Positions 52,871 to 61,540 of a stretch of DNA of 64,000 bases are shown one piece after another. Positions within the stretch are counted from its first letter, which is position 1. Every line of letters starts with the position of its first letter. Position numbers and translations under genes: made by a program. The DNA comes from Leptolyngbyaceae cyanobacterium (GTDB lineage Bacteria; Cyanobacteriota; Cyanobacteriia; Cyanobacteriales; Aerosakkonemataceae), in assembly GCA_036703985.1 (NCBI GenBank), contig DATNQN010000133.1:1-64000 (forward strand). The letters run 5' to 3'. Under the pieces are notes generated by a model that was not told the DNA's origin, made no database searches, and saw only the letters and a program-made list of their open reading frames with translations.

Positions 52871-53896
52871 ATGTCTTTTACTATCGATTCAGCCCGCTCT
52901 ATTTTTCCTGATACTCAAGTTTCTAATTCGGTTCCAGCGATCGTTCAATCATTCAATCAGCTTAGTGCTGAGGATCAGTTAGCTTTACTTTGGTTTGCTT
53001 ATACTGAAATGGGATTGACCATTACTCCCGCAGCGATGCAGGTCGTCAATATGGTATTTGCAGAACCAACCCTGACTGAAATTAAGCAGATGCCAGCTTT
53101 GCAGCAAACGCAAGTGATGTGCGATCTGGTCAACCACACGGATACGCCCGTCTGCCGCATCTATTCGTCGTTTGGCACGAATGTTAAGTTGGGCTTCTGG
53201 TATCAGTTAAGCGAGTGGATGAAGCAGGGAATTGTGGCTCCCATTCCCAAAGGCTATCAATTGTCTGCAAAAGCAACTGATTTGTTCCAAGCTATCCGTC
53301 AACTGGAAGGAGGACAGCAACTCACCGTATTCCAGGATGTTGTGGTCAACATGGGGTATGCCCCAACGGGTGGTACTGCAAAAGTCCAAGAACCTGTAAT
53401 TGCCCCTAAAGAGGCTGCACCTCGAACCAGAGTCAGCATTAAGGGCATCGACAATGCGACTGTCCTGAGCTACATGGACAATATGAACGCCTTTGACTTC
53501 CAGGCGGCTGTGGCTTTATTTGCAGCAGAGGGTGCTCTGAAACCTCCTTTCCAAGAGCCGATCGCGGGACCGGAGAACATTCTCGCGTATATGCGAGACG
53601 AATGCTACGGACTCAAGCTGTTGCCAGAACAAGGCATCTCTGAGCCAGCCGAAGCAGGATTCACCCAGATTAAAGTGACGGGAAAAGTGCAAACTCCCTG
53701 GTTTGACGACAAGGTCGGTATCAACCTGGCATGGCGTTTCTTACTTAATCCTGAAGGTCAGATTTTCTTTGTAGGAATTGATGTGTTGGCATCGCCACAA
53801 GAATTGCTGAATTTAGGTTTAGTTAAAAAGGTGGAACAAGAGATTCTGAAAGTCCCCCTTTTTAAGGGGGATTTAGGGGGATCTCCAGATGCTTAA
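52871..53896 (+). CDS. ocp: orange carotenoid protein
   Basis: This is the blue-light-activated carotenoid protein that quenches phycobilisomes. The ATG at 52871 (MSFTIDSARSIFP) is the family start. The N-terminal helical domain (1-165), the linker, and the NTF2-like C-terminal domain (195-315) align without gaps to the Synechocystis protein. Tyr44, Asn104, Trp110, Tyr201, Trp277 and Trp288, which hold the carotenoid, are kept. Trp101 is Phe, and Arg155 is Gln although its salt-bridge partner Glu244 is kept. The last 25 residues (after LLNLG) are extra; their end (KVPLFKGDLGGSPDA) is encoded by a dispersed repeat. No FRP gene is in the window. The stop is 3 nt from that of the convergent hisC. 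Confidence 0.93.
   Translation: MSFTIDSARSIFPDTQVSNSVPAIVQSFNQLSAEDQLALLWFAYTEMGLTITPAAMQVVNMVFAEPTLTEIKQMPALQQTQVMCDLVNHTDTPVCRIYSSFGTNVKLGFWYQLSEWMKQGIVAPIPKGYQLSAKATDLFQAIRQLEGGQQLTVFQDVVVNMGYAPTGGTAKVQEPVIAPKEAAPRTRVSIKGIDNATVLSYMDNMNAFDFQAAVALFAAEGALKPPFQEPIAGPENILAYMRDECYGLKLLPEQGISEPAEAGFTQIKVTGKVQTPWFDDKVGINLAWRFLLNPEGQIFFVGIDVLASPQELLNLGLVKKVEQEILKVPLFKGDLGGSPDA
53852..53884. repeat. CCCCCTTTTTAAGGGGG repeat inside ocp
   Basis: A 5-bp-stem palindrome (53854-53870) followed by ATTTAGGGGG within the last codons of ocp. It can serve as a terminator for both ocp and the convergent hisC. The relatives are intergenic (42893) or in the ABC exporter (63800). Confidence 0.8.
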
Positions 53897-53899
53897 CAA

Positions 53900-54949
53900 C
53901 TACACCAAATAAACCAACGCCCCCACCAATAACTGATTTTGCTCATCGGTACCGACGGTAATGCGAAGTTTATCCTCTAAACCGGGTTGCTTAAAATAAC
54001 GCACTAAAATACCCCGTTCTTTTAATGCTAAATAAATTTCTTCTGCGTTACCTTTGGGTGGTTGCGCTAAATAGAAATTGGTTTGGGAATCCCACAACTG
54101 AAAGCCTAATTGTTTGAGATCTACTGCTAGTTTGGCACGGGAGGCTTTAACTTTTTCGGCACATTCATTTTTATACGTTCGATCGCGCATCGCCGCCGCA
54201 CCTACTAAGCACGCGATCGCATCGATATTGTAACTATCTTTCAGTTTGAATAAACCGCTCAATAGCTTGGGATTGGCAATCCCGAATCCCAATCGCAAAC
54301 CTGCCAAAGAATAACCTTTAGATAAGGTGCGAATCACTATAACGTTCTCAAATTCTTTCACTAAAGGCAAGGCGGTTTCTTCTGCAAAGTCAACGTAAGC
54401 TTCATCGATCGCTAAAACACCGGACAACCTCGCCGCCAATTGTCTGAGATCTTCAATAGGAACCGCATGACCGGATGGACTGTTAGGCGTTGCAATAAAG
54501 GTTAGCGCACCGTTGGTGGCTACTAATTCCTCGATCGGTAAGCGATAATCTTCACCATAGGAAATTTCCACTCGTTCCGCCGCCTGCATATCCGATAAGG
54601 TGCGATACAGTACGTATGTTGGCATCGGATAAACCACTTTGCGTTCCTTTTCCGCACAAGCACGCACGATCAGATTGAGCAAATCATCGCTGCCATTTCC
54701 GACGATAATCCAGTCAGGCGGGACTTCCAAGACTTCGCTGACTGCTTTGCGAAACTCGTTTGCATAAGGGTCTGGGTAACGCCTGAGCCATTCTATATCT
54801 AAGTTTCGCAAAACTGCGATCGCATTTGGAGAAGGCGGATATGGATTTTCATTAGTATTGAGTTTGATAATATTCGTACCCGGTTTTGGCTGTTCGCCTG
54901 GAGTATAGCCCACCAGTGCATCGATGCTGGGGCGGAAGTAGCTAGCCAT
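53900..54949 (-). CDS. hisC: histidinol-phosphate aminotransferase
   Basis: This PLP-dependent class-I/II aminotransferase of histidine synthesis has the TLSKGYSLAGLRLGFG motif with the PLP Lys at the K, NENPYPPSPNA near residues 33-43, and GNGSDDLLNLIVRACAE near 83-99. AIDEAYVDFAEE holds the Asp and Tyr that contact PLP. At 349 residues it is of family size. It may also act on other amino acids, as HisC-like enzymes often do. Confidence 0.9.
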   Translation of the reverse strand: MASYFRPSIDALVGYTPGEQPKPGTNIIKLNTNENPYPPSPNAIAVLRNLDIEWLRRYPDPYANEFRKAVSEVLEVPPDWIIVGNGSDDLLNLIVRACAEKERKVVYPMPTYVLYRTLSDMQAAERVEISYGEDYRLPIEELVATNGALTFIATPNSPSGHAVPIEDLRQLAARLSGVLAIDEAYVDFAEETALPLVKEFENVIVIRTLSKGYSLAGLRLGFGIANPKLLSGLFKLKDSYNIDAIACLVGAAAMRDRTYKNECAEKVKASRAKLAVDLKQLGFQLWDSQTNFYLAQPPKGNAEEIYLALKERGILVRYFKQPGLEDKLRITVGTDEQNQLLVGALVYLV

Positions 54950-54990
54950 TCGATTTGAGATTTGAGATTTGAGATTTTAGATTATAAGAT

Positions 54991-55872
54991 ATGAAAACGA
55001 TGGTGACGCCACCTGAAAGACAAGGGACGATGCAACTGCATGATGGTCGTAGACTAGCATGGTCGGAATGGGGGCCAACTGAAGGTATTCCAGTTGTGTT
55101 CTGCACAGGGGCGGGAATGAGCGGTTGGCTTGGTTTTGGGGCTAACGATCTGCCAGATCTCGGTCTTAAACTGATTGCGATTGACCGACCTGGCTTAGGT
55201 TTATCTGACCCTCACCCAGACAAAACTTTGTCTTCTTGGGTGGATGATATGGGAGAGTTTATTCAGTATTGGGATTTCCGTGATGTTCTCGCTGTTGGTT
55301 TTTCGCAAGGGGCAGCATTTGCTTTTGCTTTAGCAGCGCGGGGAAGAGTGAAAGCGATCGCAATTGTGTCGGGTCAGGATGAATTGACGCATCCGAATCT
55401 GTTACCGATTTTGCATCCCGATGTAAGAAGTACGATCGCAGCTATCCAACAAGACCCGGCAGGATTTGAGCAGCATTTTTCACAGATGGCTACAGCTGAT
55501 GGTTTGTGGCAGTTAATTATCGGAATGAGTGCAGAATGCGATCGTATATTGTATGAGAGTGATATTTTTAGCCAATCTTTTCAGCGAGCGTTACGGGAAG
55601 GTTTTTCCCAAGGTGCGCGAGGATACGCCAGAGATCTCGTCAATGCCCTCAGTTCTTGGCCGATGAAGCTGGAGGAAATCGCCGTTCCCGTAGGTCTTTG
55701 GTATGGTGGTTTGGATACCAGTACGGTTCACTCTCCTGATTTTGGTGCAACTTTGGCGCTTCGACTACCAAATGCAGAGCGTATTTTCGCTCCCGATGAA
55801 GGAGGATCGATTCTCTGGACTAAATCGAGGGAGATTTTGTCAAAGCTGAAATCTCATTTATCGATCGCATAA
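54991..55872 (+). CDS. alpha/beta hydrolase
   Basis: This 293-residue hydrolase has FCTGAGMSGWLG (oxyanion region), IDRPGLGLSDPHP, the nucleophile elbow GFSQGAAFA (Ser) and the closing His region LPNAERIFAPDEGG, where the usual catalytic His is not clear. If this is the right alignment the catalytic His is replaced. The substrate is unknown. It converges on a methyltransferase gene 16 nt away. Confidence 0.78.
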   Translation: MKTMVTPPERQGTMQLHDGRRLAWSEWGPTEGIPVVFCTGAGMSGWLGFGANDLPDLGLKLIAIDRPGLGLSDPHPDKTLSSWVDDMGEFIQYWDFRDVLAVGFSQGAAFAFALAARGRVKAIAIVSGQDELTHPNLLPILHPDVRSTIAAIQQDPAGFEQHFSQMATADGLWQLIIGMSAECDRILYESDIFSQSFQRALREGFSQGARGYARDLVNALSSWPMKLEEIAVPVGLWYGGLDTSTVHSPDFGATLALRLPNAERIFAPDEGGSILWTKSREILSKLKSHLSIA

Positions 55873-55888
55873 AATGAGCTTCGCGTTA

Positions 55889-56488
55889 TCAGATCTTTTG
55901 AGCAATTATATAAACGTGATTTTCTGGATATTGGTCATATTCCAGATGGCGGCACGTACAGTGATGCTCAGTGAGAATCTGTAGAAAAGCATCTACTCCC
56001 AAAGTGCTGTAATCAAAGTCCTGACCTTGAAACGACCCCGAAATTTCGCCATTTGTATGTCCGCCACCACAGGTAAACAAGAGTACTCCATCAGCTTCCA
56101 GCGCATTACATAGCTTTTTCAATACAGGCTCTTGCATATCGAGCGGCAGATGAAAGGTACTGTCCCAAGCACAAATCAAACTGTAAAGTTTTGGAGGAAT
56201 CCAGCAGCAAATATCTTCCACATAAAAAGTGACTTCTGGATGCAGTTGACGAGCTAAATCGATCATTTCTCTCGAAATATCAAGTCCTTCCGGCTGAAAT
56301 CCCCGCTTGGCTAAAGTTTCGATCAAACGTCCGCTACTTCCACACCCCACATCAAGCGCTGAATGCTTTGTGGAGGTAAATCGGATCGCCCGCTCTAATT
56401 GGGCAATTCCGTATGATGAATTTTGATGTTGAGCCTGCCACCATCGAGCAATGCGATCGTATCTGACTCCAGTATCAAGAGGCTCCAT
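55889..56488 (-). CDS. class I SAM-dependent methyltransferase
   Basis: This 199-residue methyltransferase has the SAM motif ALDVGCGSSGRLIETLAKRG, the acidic end of strand 2 in PEGLDISREMIDLARQ, and CAWDSTFHLPLDMQ at motif 4. The N-terminal stretch DTGVRYDRIARWWQAQHQ is shared with many small cytosolic methyltransferases. The substrate cannot be inferred. Confidence 0.82.
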   Translation of the reverse strand: MEPLDTGVRYDRIARWWQAQHQNSSYGIAQLERAIRFTSTKHSALDVGCGSSGRLIETLAKRGFQPEGLDISREMIDLARQLHPEVTFYVEDICCWIPPKLYSLICAWDSTFHLPLDMQEPVLKKLCNALEADGVLLFTCGGGHTNGEISGSFQGQDFDYSTLGVDAFLQILTEHHCTCRHLEYDQYPENHVYIIAQKI

Positions 56489-57001
56489 AATCGATATTAT
56501 TATCTATAAAACTGCTCTGTTCGGTTATAACCTTCTTAATTCTTGAACAGCCAAATTGTGATAAAAAATAACGATTATGTATATATAAATATTTCCAAGG
56601 AGTTGGCTCACCTCTTAGCTGAATCAGCCATAGTTATTTCTGCGAGAGAACTGTGGTGGATTTGATTGACTTATGTTACGTATTGCTACTTACTCGATAT
56701 AATCCTTTCTCAAAGAGAGTTCAGTAAATATACTATTAAACAGAGTACCTTATCAAGCTTTGCAATATTACATTTACTTAAGCCAAAACATAATTTAGCT
56801 GCTGAAAAAAATAGATGTTTAAGGCAGCCATCATGCTAGGAAATGATGGCTCTGATTCTAGTATGGAAGATTGCGATCGCGCCAGCTTAAATGTTTTTAA
56901 CTTAAACACCTATAAAAATTCTAGCAAGGGGTTGCATTAATGCAGTCCCTTAGCTGCCATCAGAAAAGCAACAACTTGAAATAAAAAGGATATTTATTAT
57001 T
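56489..57001. other. 513-nt gap with a strong hairpin before the metzincin gene
   Basis: No gene is seen in most of the gap. Near the right end a strong hairpin at 56923-56955 contains the palindrome TGCATTAATGCA and AAGGG/CCCTT arms. It follows a TATAAA-like box at 56911-56916 and has no T-run, so it may be a 5' leader structure. GAAATAAAAAGGATATTT then precedes the start codon. Confidence 0.5.
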
Positions 57002-60000
57002 ATGAGTACCACCCCTTTTTATCAATACGACATAATTGCCAAAACAGGTGAATTAGGCATCACAACCATAGAAGATAGTCCGTCAATTAATGACACGGGG
57101 TTTGTTGCCTTTGTAGGTAGAAGAGCTACGGAAACGGATGTCTTTGCTGGTTATGGAAATGCTAGTAAATCCCTGATAGATGTCACGGGAACTAGAGGGT
57201 CACCAAATACGAGCAAGCAGGTACAAATCAACAATCAAAACATCATAGCAACCCACGATCTTAAAATAGTTGGTGAAAACGCTACTAGTGCAATTCGGCT
57301 CAGAGATGCAAATAAGCCAGGAGCTACTCTGGATACAAATTTTGTAAATGTAGCAACAACATCAGGCAGCGTATTTGATTTTTTTGATGCAGTATTTACG
57401 ACACCTAACATTAACAACAAAGTGAATTTTTCTAGTAAAAATGATGTTGTTTTTCCTGGAATAATAGGTTCAAATCGCGTACTGGCTACCCCCTCTTTAC
57501 TGAGCTTTAACACGACCCCATTAGGAACTTCTTTTGTACGTCCGATGATAGCCGATAGTGGCGATATCGTGTATCAAACTCGGTTTGGAACTGAATCTTT
57601 TATACTTATTACCAATAGAAGCTTAGATAAATTTGATGAAATTGCTAGTCCTGCCAAGGGATTTACTGTATTAGGTAATAGCCCTGGCATTAGCGATGAT
57701 GGAAAGTTTATTACATTTTATGGTGACCTTAGTTCATCTGGAGCAACTACATTACAAACAAATCCTGGGCCGGGTATATTTGCATCTGTTAAAACAGACA
57801 ATATTTGGAAAGTAAAGCGTCTTGCTGGCATAGGAGGAAACGGTTTTTTAGACCCCGGTGAAACCTTTGTTGATGCCAACAAAAATGGCAAATTTGATAG
57901 CGGAGAAACTGATATCGGCCCCTTTGCCAGCTTTGATGCGAATGCTCGTGTCGGGGTTAGCTCGATTAAGGGTACTTCTATTTCTGGAAAACCTCCGGTA
58001 GCAACAGCCACTTATATGGGGTTTGATACTTCTGGAAAAAAAGGCATTTACACTACTAGCTTTGTTAATCAGCCTAGTGCATTCACAGTAAGTAACCCTC
58101 TGCTAACAGTAAAAATTGGCCAAACCATTAACGATTTACCCAGCACGGTTACCGATTTGAATATTTACGATCCTATTAACAATCTTGGGGAAATTGCATT
58201 TTGGGCTAGCTTAAGTGATGGAAGTCAAGCAATTGTGACAGCAACTCAAGATACAGACGGAGATGGTCTAATTGACTTATGGGAAACGCAAGGTATTGAT
58301 ATCAATGAGGACGGTATTATCGATCTTAACTTACCTGCGTTAGGTGCCGATCCATTTCACAAAGATTTGTTTGTGGAAGTCGATGCTATGACTGGGCTTG
58401 CTCCTGTTGCTTTGGGAACTCCTCTGCCTGACGTGCCTGCAACGCTTAATGGAGCAAAATTTGCTACCGGAACAGTGCTAGATCGCGTTATCAGTGCTTT
58501 TTTGAACGCGCCAGCCGCATCCGTCAAAAATCCTGATGGTACTAAAGGAATCAGACTCCACATCGATTTATCAGATATAAATATGACTCGTCAACCGTGG
58601 GCAGATAACCCTTGGGGTGAGTTTGATAATGTCAAAAAAGCCTATTTTGGTACTGGGGTTGAGAAAGCCGATCCTAACAAGCTAGCTGCCAAAAAAGATG
58701 TTTATCGCTACGCTATTTTTGCCGATTCGTTTAAAGGATCGACATCGGGGCTAGCTGAATTGCCCGGTAATGACTTCATGGTGACTTTAGGCGATCCGAT
58801 TTGGACTAATAGTTACACGCCTAGTGAACGGGCTGACAATCAAGCTAGCACTTTTATGCACGAGCTAGGCCACACGCTAAATCTTAGGCATGGGGGTGAT
58901 GACGATATTAATTATAAGCCGAACTACTATAGTGTCATGAACTATACTTGGCAAACGCGAAATGATGTGAGTCCATTACCACCAACTGCAACGCCAGCAC
59001 AGCAAGCTGCATACGATTTATTTAAAAAATTTACTGACAGCTGGAAGTTGGATTATTCAAATCGGAAATGGAACTCGTTGGACGAGAATGCCTTGAATGA
59101 AAAAAACGGTATAGCAGGAGAGTCAGGCGTTTATGTACCAGTAGGATTAACTAACCCTACTAATAAAAAGGATTTTACACCTTTAAATATAGTCAGTAGT
59201 GTTGGCTCAGCAGACTTTAATAAGAATGGCTTGATAGATCCCACATCCTATGTGTTGGATATTAATTGGCAAAATGCTAGACCAGATAAGGAAGGAACTA
59301 CGCAATTAAACTCCTATGATGACTGGGCAAATATTAGATATCGCCTGCACGGAAAAGACTTTGCCGATGGCGTTCACACAACTTCCAATTCTGACGATGA
59401 AATTACTGCTGAAGAAGCGATCGCGCTGAGAGAAGGTTTGCAGAAATTCATCAACGATTACAACATAATACCTGCAAATAACCCACCCATTGCAACTGAC
59501 GACACCGCTACCACTTCATCTGGCGTACCAGTCACGATCGATGTCCTTACCAACGACAGCGACATCGATCGCAATCCGATTTCCCTCAGCGTGTTTAGTC
59601 CCACTTCTACCCAAGGGGGTAGCATCATCCGTGACGACAATGACACCCCTAATGATTTCACTGACGATCGACTAATTTACACTCCAGCCACTGGTTTTAC
59701 GGGTACGGATAATTTTAGTTACACCATTAGCGATGGGATTGATACTGCTACTGCCAATGTCATTGTCACCGTTCGATCGATGATTGTCGGCACTGATGGT
59801 AACGACATCCTCAACGGTACTGCGGCTGATGATTCGATCGATGGTAAATTAGGGGACGATCGCATGAGTGGCGGTGCAGGTAACGACCTCTACATCGTTG
59901 ATAGCATCCGGGATGTAGTAGTTGAAGGCGCTAATCAAGGCATAGATACCGTTCGATCTTCAGTCAATCATACCCTGACTAATAATGTTGAGAACTTAAG

Positions 60001-60541
60001 CCTTACCGGAAACTCTCATATTAACGGCACGGGAAACGCCCTCAATAACGTTATCACTGGTAATAACGGTAATAATTTGCTTAAAGGTTTAGCTGGCAAT
60101 GACACCATTCAAGGTGCGGGTGGCAGTGACACTTTAGTAGGAGGCGCTGGGGATGATTTGCTAATAGGAGATACAGAGGCCGATCGATTCTTGTTTGGCA
60201 GTGGTGCAGCCTTTACGACCACTGGTTTAGGAGTCGATACTATTACTGATTTTATCAGCGGTACTGACAAAATAGCATTGAGCAAAGCCACCTTTACAGC
60301 GCTTACCAGTGCCATCAATGGCGCGTTACAACCCAATGAATTTATCGCTATCAACGAGCAAGTGGCTAACCAACTCTCTGTAGCTGGAAATAGCAGCGCC
60401 AAAATAGTTTACAACGCTTTGAGCGGTGATTTGTTCTACAACCAAAACGGTGCTGCTGCTGGGTTAGGAACTGGAGGATTGTTTGCTAGTTTGAATAACA
60501 AACCTTCCTTGGTAGCGAACGATTTGTTCGTCCAAACATAA
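57002..60541 (+). CDS. large RTX-type secreted metzincin
   Basis: This is a 1179-residue protein with no N-terminal signal, fitting C-terminal type I secretion. The N-terminal half (about 1-400) is a repetitive beta region of the kind seen in cyanobacterial DUF7453 proteins (DIIAKTGELGITTIEDSPSI). Ca2+-binding loops follow (DTDGDGLIDLWETQGIDINE). The metalloprotease site is HELGHTLNLRH at residues 620-630 with the Met-turn Met646 in SVMNYTWQ; the usual Gly of HExxHxxGxxH is Asn627. An Ig/cadherin-like domain (about 825-905) and RTX nonapeptides (NDLYIVDS, GNDTIQGAGGSDTLVGGAGDD at about 925-965 and 1020-1060) come last. It probably digests extracellular protein; the transporter is not in the window. 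Confidence 0.85.
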   Translation: MSTTPFYQYDIIAKTGELGITTIEDSPSINDTGFVAFVGRRATETDVFAGYGNASKSLIDVTGTRGSPNTSKQVQINNQNIIATHDLKIVGENATSAIRLRDANKPGATLDTNFVNVATTSGSVFDFFDAVFTTPNINNKVNFSSKNDVVFPGIIGSNRVLATPSLLSFNTTPLGTSFVRPMIADSGDIVYQTRFGTESFILITNRSLDKFDEIASPAKGFTVLGNSPGISDDGKFITFYGDLSSSGATTLQTNPGPGIFASVKTDNIWKVKRLAGIGGNGFLDPGETFVDANKNGKFDSGETDIGPFASFDANARVGVSSIKGTSISGKPPVATATYMGFDTSGKKGIYTTSFVNQPSAFTVSNPLLTVKIGQTINDLPSTVTDLNIYDPINNLGEIAFWASLSDGSQAIVTATQDTDGDGLIDLWETQGIDINEDGIIDLNLPALGADPFHKDLFVEVDAMTGLAPVALGTPLPDVPATLNGAKFATGTVLDRVISAFLNAPAASVKNPDGTKGIRLHIDLSDINMTRQPWADNPWGEFDNVKKAYFGTGVEKADPNKLAAKKDVYRYAIFADSFKGSTSGLAELPGNDFMVTLGDPIWTNSYTPSERADNQASTFMHELGHTLNLRHGGDDDINYKPNYYSVMNYTWQTRNDVSPLPPTATPAQQAAYDLFKKFTDSWKLDYSNRKWNSLDENALNEKNGIAGESGVYVPVGLTNPTNKKDFTPLNIVSSVGSADFNKNGLIDPTSYVLDINWQNARPDKEGTTQLNSYDDWANIRYRLHGKDFADGVHTTSNSDDEITAEEAIALREGLQKFINDYNIIPANNPPIATDDTATTSSGVPVTIDVLTNDSDIDRNPISLSVFSPTSTQGGSIIRDDNDTPNDFTDDRLIYTPATGFTGTDNFSYTISDGIDTATANVIVTVRSMIVGTDGNDILNGTAADDSIDGKLGDDRMSGGAGNDLYIVDSIRDVVVEGANQGIDTVRSSVNHTLTNNVENLSLTGNSHINGTGNALNNVITGNNGNNLLKGLAGNDTIQGAGGSDTLVGGAGDDLLIGDTEADRFLFGSGAAFTTTGLGVDTITDFISGTDKIALSKATFTALTSAINGALQPNEFIAINEQVANQLSVAGNSSAKIVYNALSGDLFYNQNGAAAGLGTGGLFASLNNKPSLVANDLFVQT

Positions 60542-60606
60542 ATCGCTATTATTCTGGCTATTTTCTAATTTTTGGTAATTAATTATTAATAACAGGAGCA
60601 AAAAAG

Positions 60607-61335
60607 ATGCGAATTTTTTCAATTATGGCCGCCGCCACAGTTATCGGTTTAATTGTTTCGACAGCTAAAATGGGTAACGCTGCTATCTTAAATAGTAGTT
60701 TTGAAACGGGAGATTTCAGTCAGTGGGAAATCACTGGTCAAGCTACGGTTGAAGATGCTTCTTTTGGTGCGGAACCATCAGAGGGAACTTACCAGGCTGT
60801 CCTAGAAACTCTGCAAGATACCACAAATATCAGTGGTGCCAATTTAGAAAGTTTTTTAGGATTAAGTGGTGGTAGTTTAACGAATTCTGGAGTTACAGAA
60901 GGTTCAGCTATCAAACAAACATTTGTCGCCAATGCTGGAGATGTTTTAACTTTTCAGTGGAATTTCTTAACAGATCTCGATCCTTCTGAATCAAATTATG
61001 ATGATTTCGCCTTTTTTACTTTGAGCGATCGCTTAAACCCATTAGCCGATACCAGCAACGCTACCAATACCAATTTCTTTACTCGCTTGGCTAAGGAAAC
61101 TGGCTATCAATCTTCTTCTTACAAGATAACGACGGCTGGTACATACGTTTTGGGTTTCGGAGTAGTAGATGTGGGCGATTCTACCGTGAATTCAGCTTTG
61201 TTAGTTGACAAAATTAAGCTATCTAATGCCTCAACTTCTGTACCGGAACCAACTTCTACTTTTAGTTTATTGGCTTTAGGAGTTTTGGGGCTTTCTTGGT
61301 ACTTAAGGAGGCATAAACAGTCAAAGGAAATATAA
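60607..61335 (+). CDS. PEP-CTERM sorting-domain protein
   Basis: A signal peptide (ATVIGLIVSTAKMGNAA) leads to a beta-rich extracellular region with FETGDFSQWEITGQATVED. The C-terminal tag VPEPTSTFSLLALGVLGLSW followed by YLRRHKQ is the PEP-CTERM signal (VPEP, helix, basic end) processed by exosortase. It lies 65 nt after the metzincin on the same strand, so they may be co-transcribed. Its exact function is unknown. Confidence 0.88.
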   Translation: MRIFSIMAAATVIGLIVSTAKMGNAAILNSSFETGDFSQWEITGQATVEDASFGAEPSEGTYQAVLETLQDTTNISGANLESFLGLSGGSLTNSGVTEGSAIKQTFVANAGDVLTFQWNFLTDLDPSESNYDDFAFFTLSDRLNPLADTSNATNTNFFTRLAKETGYQSSSYKITTAGTYVLGFGVVDVGDSTVNSALLVDKIKLSNASTSVPEPTSTFSLLALGVLGLSWYLRRHKQSKEI

Positions 61336-61401
61336 AGGTAGGGAACACGGAACGGGGGAAATATTAACTAAGCTGCCACGCATTTAATTTTAATATTCAG
61401 G

Positions 61402-61442
61402 CTGATGGGGAGATGGGGGGATGGGGAGATGGGGGGATGGGC
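61402..61442. repeat. AGATGGGG minisatellite
   Basis: Tandem GATGGGG(A/G)(A/G) units between the convergent PEP-CTERM and FecCD genes. Same sequence family as the insertion in purK. Confidence 0.85.
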
Positions 61443-61540
61443 AGAGGGATTTACGGTTTTTGCCTAGCACCAGCAATATACAATTTAAATGCGATGCAAG
61501 CTTACAACACTAAAATGAATTGGTATTACAGCTTGTTATC

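Noticed and set aside
46761-53896. The island as clearly foreign DNA
   Set aside because: HIP1 sites occur in it and base use is close to the rest; only the IS remnant at one side hints at transfer.
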